From: an uncultured Chitinophagaceae bacterium
GTDB lineage: Bacteria; Bacteroidota; Bacteroidia; Chitinophagales; Chitinophagaceae
Assembly (NCBI GenBank): GCA_937900675.1
Contig: CALCEA010000110.1
Coordinates: 1-10,435, forward strand
DNA: 10,435 nt
Direction: 5' to 3'
Positions 7,068 through 10,435 of the stretch are shown here, one piece after another. The translations under genes and the position numbers were made by a program. Each line of letters starts with the position of its first letter. Positions within the stretch are counted from its first letter, which is position 1. The notes under the pieces are model-generated. The model ran no database searches and had not been told where the DNA came from. It saw only the letters and a list, made by a program, of their open reading frames with translations.

Positions 7068-7075
7068 TAAATTTG
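7068..7075 (+). promoter_or_regulatory. -7 box of the fused E1 dehydrogenase gene
   Basis: TAAATTTG is a perfect TAnnTTTG match 19 nt before the ATG at 7095 and just downstream of a strong terminator. No TTG is present at 19-nt spacing, so the -33 element is weak. The predicted leader is about 15 nt or less. Confidence 0.6.
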
Positions 7076-7094
7076 AATCACTAATTTAAGCTTG

Positions 7095-9101
7095 ATGGAA
7101 TTTAAAAGAGGGTCTTTAGATAATCAACAATTAATTCATTTGTATCGTTCAATGGTATTGCCTAGAATGATAGAAGATAAAATGTTGGTTTTGTTGCGTC
7201 AAGGTAAAATCAGTAAATGGTTTAGTGGCATTGGACAAGAAGCTATTTCAGTGGGTGCAACATTGGCTATGGATCCAACAGAATGGATCATGCCCTTGCA
7301 TAGAAACTTAGGTGTTTTTACTTCTCGTGAGATGTCATTGGTAGATTTATTTAAACAATGGCAGGGAGATAGAGATGGTTTTAGTAAAGCAAGAGAGAGG
7401 AGTTTTCATTTTGGTTCTGCAGCACATCATATATGTGGGATGATTTCTCATTTAGGCCCACAGTTAGCCATAGCTGATGGTGTGGCATTGGCATATCAGC
7501 AAAGAGGTTTATTAAAAGCAACCATTGCGTTTACCGGAGATGGAGGAACAAGTGAAGGTGATTTTCATGAAGCATTGAATGTGGCTGCTGTTTGGAATTT
7601 ACCAGTGATATTTATTATTGAAAACAATGGATATGGGTTAAGTACTCCAACCAATGAACAATATGCTTGTGAACATTTAGTAGATCGTGCTAAGGGTTAT
7701 GGAATGGAGGGTATTAGAATTGATGGCAATAATATTTTGGAAGTATATGAAACCATTAAAGGTGTAAGAGATTATTGCATTAATAATCAAAAACCTTATT
7801 TGGTGGAATGTGTCACTTTTAGAATGCGTGGTCATGAAGAAGCAAGTGGTGTAAAATATGTCCCTAAAGAATTAATGGAAGCATGGTCTAGAAAAGATCC
7901 CATTAAAAATTATGAGCAATACTTGGTGAGTGAAGGAGTGATGAATGAAATGCAGGTAGCTGAAATTAAAAACGAGATCAAGGATCAAATTGAAAAAGAT
8001 TTAGCGAAAGCAATGGAGCCAGCTCCTTTTACTATTTCTGTAGAAGAAGAATTACAAGATGTATATGCGCCAACTATTGAAACGGGTGTGCAAGTGTATC
8101 AAGATGTATTTGCGAATAAAGATAGTATTGGAAATTTTCAACAGAAAAGATTTATTGAAGCTATTAGTGATGCATTGATGCAAACCATGGAGCGCTATCC
8201 AGAAATGGTGATCATGGGTCAAGACATTGCAGAGTATGGAGGTGCTTTTAAAGTAACAGAAGGTTTTGTAGAAAAGTTTGGTAAGCAAAGAGTTCGCAAT
8301 ACGCCAATTTGTGAGAGTGCTATTGTAGGTGCTGCATTGGGTTTAAGTTTGGAGGGTATTAAATCGGTGATGGAAATGCAATTTGCAGATTTTGTCTCTG
8401 TAGGTTTTAATCAGATTGTCAATAACCTTGCTAAGATTCATTATAGATGGGGGCAAAACGCAGATGTGGTTGTGAGAATGCCCACTGGCGCTGGTGTGGG
8501 TGCAGGTCCTTTTCATTCTCAATCTAATGAAGCATGGTTTACACATGTGCCTGGATTAAAAGTAGTGTATCCAAGTAGTCCTGCAGATGCAAAGGGTTTA
8601 TTGATTGCAGCTTTATTAGATCCGAATCCGGTTTTATTTTTCGAACATAAAGCATTGTACAGAAAATTAGAAGGAGAAGTTCCAGATGCTTATTATCAAT
8701 TACCTATTGGTAAAGCGCATTTTATTTCAAGAGGAACAGATGCTACGATCATTACTTATGGAATGGGTGTTTTGTGGGCAAAAGCTTATCAAGAACAACA
8801 TCCCGAAATTTCTACAACTATTTTGGATCTAAGATCCTTGGCGCCTCTAGATTATGATGCAATAGCTGAGGCAGTGATTACCACAAATAAGGTATTGGTA
8901 TTACATGAAGATAATTTAACAGGAGGTATTGGTGCAGATATTGCTGCATGGATTGGAGAACATTGTTTCCAACAATTAGATGCACCTGTAATGCGCTGTG
9001 CTTCATTGGATACACCTATTCCTTTTAATATGGAATTAGAGAAACAATATCTAGCCAATGCAAGATTGGAAGAAACTATGCAGCGATTGCTACATTATTA
9101 A
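7095..9101 (+). CDS. 2-oxoacid dehydrogenase E1 component, fused alpha/beta, branched-chain type
   Basis: Thiamine-diphosphate E1 that decarboxylates a 2-oxoacid and passes the acyl group to lipoyl-E2; cytoplasmic. At 668 aa it joins both E1 subunits in one chain. Alpha half (about 1-330): FHFGSAAHH with His105, His111 and His112, the TPP motif GDG(148-150)-X26-NN(177-178), then STPTNEQY and RMRGHEE (His247) in the active-site loop. A linker at about 330-350 leads to the beta half (from about 351): RFIEAISDAL, CESAIVGAALG with Glu407, GPFHSQSNEAW with His474. The FHFG...HH and STPT.EQY segments look more like branched-chain 2-oxoacid dehydrogenase than pyruvate dehydrogenase E1, hence the call; substrate is inferred. 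ATG 7095 is preferred over TTG 7092. No E2 or E3 gene is in the window, so the partners are encoded elsewhere. Confidence 0.92.
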   Translation: MEFKRGSLDNQQLIHLYRSMVLPRMIEDKMLVLLRQGKISKWFSGIGQEAISVGATLAMDPTEWIMPLHRNLGVFTSREMSLVDLFKQWQGDRDGFSKARERSFHFGSAAHHICGMISHLGPQLAIADGVALAYQQRGLLKATIAFTGDGGTSEGDFHEALNVAAVWNLPVIFIIENNGYGLSTPTNEQYACEHLVDRAKGYGMEGIRIDGNNILEVYETIKGVRDYCINNQKPYLVECVTFRMRGHEEASGVKYVPKELMEAWSRKDPIKNYEQYLVSEGVMNEMQVAEIKNEIKDQIEKDLAKAMEPAPFTISVEEELQDVYAPTIETGVQVYQDVFANKDSIGNFQQKRFIEAISDALMQTMERYPEMVIMGQDIAEYGGAFKVTEGFVEKFGKQRVRNTPICESAIVGAALGLSLEGIKSVMEMQFADFVSVGFNQIVNNLAKIHYRWGQNADVVVRMPTGAGVGAGPFHSQSNEAWFTHVPGLKVVYPSSPADAKGLLIAALLDPNPVLFFEHKALYRKLEGEVPDAYYQLPIGKAHFISRGTDATIITYGMGVLWAKAYQEQHPEISTTILDLRSLAPLDYDAIAEAVITTNKVLVLHEDNLTGGIGADIAAWIGEHCFQQLDAPVMRCASLDTPIPFNMELEKQYLANARLEETMQRLLHY

Positions 9102-10255
9102 TTAGGGTTGTTGGCGCGGTATACTCTTAAAAAATTGCCTCCTAAGATTTTTGCAATATCAGTATCTGAATAGCCTCTCTTAATTAATGCTTTAGTAAAT
9201 TCTGGATAATCCACCACTGTTCTTAATTGTTTTGGAGCTGAATCAATGCCATCAAAATCAGAACCTAATCCAACATGATCTACGCCAATTAATTTTACAA
9301 TATGATCCAAGTGTTTCATTAACGCTTCGATATCTGGTTTAATAGCATCTGATTCTTCTTTGTATTTTTCTGCAATAGTTGATTGTGCATATTCTTGTTG
9401 AATGCCTGTGGCCAATAGTGCGTCTAACTCTGCTTTATGTCTTCTTCTAAATGCCATGTTTTTGGCTTGAAAAGTGCTATCTACAAACGCAGAGAAGAAA
9501 TTTAAATGAATCACTCCTCCGTTTTTACCTACTGCCTTAATTTGATCGTCTTTTAAATTTCTGGTAACCGGACAAATACTATAAGCATTGCTATGTGATG
9601 CAATCACTGGTTTAGTAGTTGTTTTAATAGCATCCCAAAAAGTGGCTTCACCCACATGTGAAATATCAACAATGATTCCCAACTTGTTCATTCTTTGAAT
9701 AATTTGTTTTCCAAATAGAGTCAATCCTCTTGGTCCTGTGTACTTTGGATCTTTTTCATCTGCATGAGAACTTGCCCAACTAGGAGAATTATTCCAAGTC
9801 AATGTCATATATCTAACGCCTCTTTTATAAAAAGTATCTAAACGGTTGATATCATCTTCAATCATATGTCCACCTTCCACACCATATTGCGCTACTAGTT
9901 TTCCTTCTTTTAAAGCTTTTTGAATTTGTGCCCAGTTTTTAGCAACAACCATTTTGTCTGGATTTCTTGCAGCTACTGCATCAATTGTGTCCATTTCTCT
10001 CATGGCCCATGCATAAGGGTTCTTTTTGTCGCCATCACACCAGATGGAGAATAACTGATAATCTAAACCGCCTTCTTTGAATCTTTTTAAATCTGAATGA
10101 TTAATCCCTCTTAAATCTTGGTCCAAGCTTACTTTTTTCTCTATACATGCAGTCACAGCATCATTATGCGTATCTACTACTACCGATTTAAAATGTATAG
10201 ATTGGGCCTGAGCTCCAATAGAAAGCGCCATAAATAGGGGTACTAAAATTTTCAT
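9098..10255 (-). CDS. Exported membrane dipeptidase (renal dipeptidase family, peptidase M19)
   Basis: Zinc metallopeptidase that cleaves dipeptides, often including D-amino acid forms, probably in the periplasm. From ATG 10255 it has 385 aa. Seen: signal peptide MKILVPLFMALSIGAQAQ; DTHNDA with zinc ligands His30 and Asp32; GVEGGH with bridging Glu127; DISHVGE with His200; SHSNAY with His221; CPVTRNL with substrate-binding Arg232; GLGSDFDGI with catalytic Asp333; and the family's ILGGNFLRVY end. All ligands are present, so it should be active. An upstream in-frame ATG at 10303 is rejected: it would place the signal peptide 17 residues in and lies inside the divergent promoter region. Its stop codon overlaps that of the convergent E1 gene. 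Confidence 0.94.
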   Translation of the reverse strand: MKILVPLFMALSIGAQAQSIHFKSVVVDTHNDAVTACIEKKVSLDQDLRGINHSDLKRFKEGGLDYQLFSIWCDGDKKNPYAWAMREMDTIDAVAARNPDKMVVAKNWAQIQKALKEGKLVAQYGVEGGHMIEDDINRLDTFYKRGVRYMTLTWNNSPSWASSHADEKDPKYTGPRGLTLFGKQIIQRMNKLGIIVDISHVGEATFWDAIKTTTKPVIASHSNAYSICPVTRNLKDDQIKAVGKNGGVIHLNFFSAFVDSTFQAKNMAFRRRHKAELDALLATGIQQEYAQSTIAEKYKEESDAIKPDIEALMKHLDHIVKLIGVDHVGLGSDFDGIDSAPKQLRTVVDYPEFTKALIKRGYSDTDIAKILGGNFLRVYRANNPN

Positions 10256-10280
10256 AAGAAGGGATTGTTTTAATTGACAA

Positions 10281-10288
10281 CTAAAATA
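10281..10288 (-). promoter_or_regulatory. Candidate -7 box of the dipeptidase gene
   Basis: Read on the minus strand, TATTTTAG is one mismatch from TAnnTTTG and identical to the box proposed for eno. It ends 25 nt before the ATG at 10255. No -33 TTG is evident, so confidence is low. Confidence 0.3.
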
Positions 10289-10290
10289 AC

Positions 10291-10298
10291 TATTTTTG
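10291..10298 (+). promoter_or_regulatory. -7 box of prfA
   Basis: TATTTTTG, followed by CG, is a perfect TAnnTTTG match 17 nt before the prfA ATG at 10316. It lies back to back with the dipeptidase -7 candidate, two bases apart, so the two promoters may compete. No TTG stands at 19-nt spacing. Confidence 0.6.
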
Positions 10299-10315
10299 CG
10301 CACAGAAAAACGACT

Positions 10316-10435
10316 ATGTTAGATAAATTAGAAGCCATAAAAGCTAGATTTGACCAAGTAGGGGTGGCTTTGACCAATCCAGAAATCATTAATAACCAAG
10401 CAGAGTTTGGTAAAATGAGTAAGGAATACCGTTCC
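10316..10435 (+). CDS. prfA: Peptide chain release factor 1 (5' part, cut by the window edge)
   Basis: RF1 recognises UAA and UAG stop codons on the ribosome and triggers release of the finished protein. Only the first 40 codons are present, so the anticodon-like PxT motif and the GGQ motif are outside the window. The visible N-terminus MLDKLEAIKARFDQVG, followed by NPEIINNQ and FGKMSKEYRS, matches the helical N-terminal domain of bacterial RF1. RF2 begins differently and usually has a programmed frameshift near codon 25; none is needed here. The start ATG lies 17 nt after a good -7 box. Confidence 0.88.
   Translation, partial: MLDKLEAIKARFDQVGVALTNPEIINNQAEFGKMSKEYRS

Noticed and set aside
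8052..8546. Minus-strand open frames within the E1 gene
   Set aside because: They lie opposite conserved E1 beta motifs and contain no recognisable domain; they are AT-rich shadow frames.
10256..10303. Sixteen-residue N-terminal extension of the dipeptidase
   Set aside because: It would push the signal peptide inward and start inside the prfA promoter; ATG 10255 gives a normal exported N-terminus.
1..10435. Novel defence, mobile or RNA system
   Set aside because: I looked for repeat arrays, terminal inverted repeats, transposase or integrase motifs, tRNA-like cloverleaves and unusual coding composition on both strands and saw none; all substantial coding regions belong to recognised families.

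Overview
The window looks like chromosomal housekeeping DNA from a member of the Bacteroidota. The evidence is low G+C, promoters of the Bacteroidota type (a TAnnTTTG -7 box 15-35 nt before the start codon), starts with A-rich leaders and little Shine-Dalgarno signal, a gldA-like gliding-motility ABC ATPase, a fused alpha/beta E1 dehydrogenase, and eno followed by a divIC/ftsB-like gene. Protein flavour suggests Chitinophagaceae or a near relative; that family placement is inference.

Layout. 1-2376: gldA-like ABC ATPase, then enolase closed by a strong terminator. 2377-3428: a probable two-gene operon, divIC/ftsB-like septum protein plus endonuclease III, ending at a bidirectional terminator shared with the convergent gene. 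3428-5272 (minus): fused gamma/alpha subunit of a 2-oxoacid:ferredoxin oxidoreductase. 5273-5381: a divergent promoter region. 5382-7052: a secreted polysaccharide-deacetylase-like protein and a seven-helix Bax inhibitor-1 family membrane protein, the latter closed by a strong terminator. 7068-9101: fused E1 alpha/beta of a branched-chain-type 2-oxoacid dehydrogenase. 9098-10255 (minus): exported M19 membrane dipeptidase, whose stop codon overlaps that of the convergent E1 gene. 10256-10435: a second divergent promoter region and the first 40 codons of prfA (release factor 1).

Most genes appear to be single transcription units. The loose themes are central metabolism (enolase, two different thiamine-diphosphate 2-oxoacid-decarboxylating enzymes), cell envelope (deacetylase, dipeptidase, division protein, GldA) and information processing (endonuclease III, RF1). 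I found no tRNA, rRNA, CRISPR array, insertion sequence, phage gene or defence cassette, and nothing that I would call an undescribed system. The most useful observations are start-codon corrections forced by promoter positions, the absence of korB beside korA, the overlapping convergent stop codons at 9098-9101, and hairpins built around stop codons. No intergenic stretch exceeds about 120 bases.
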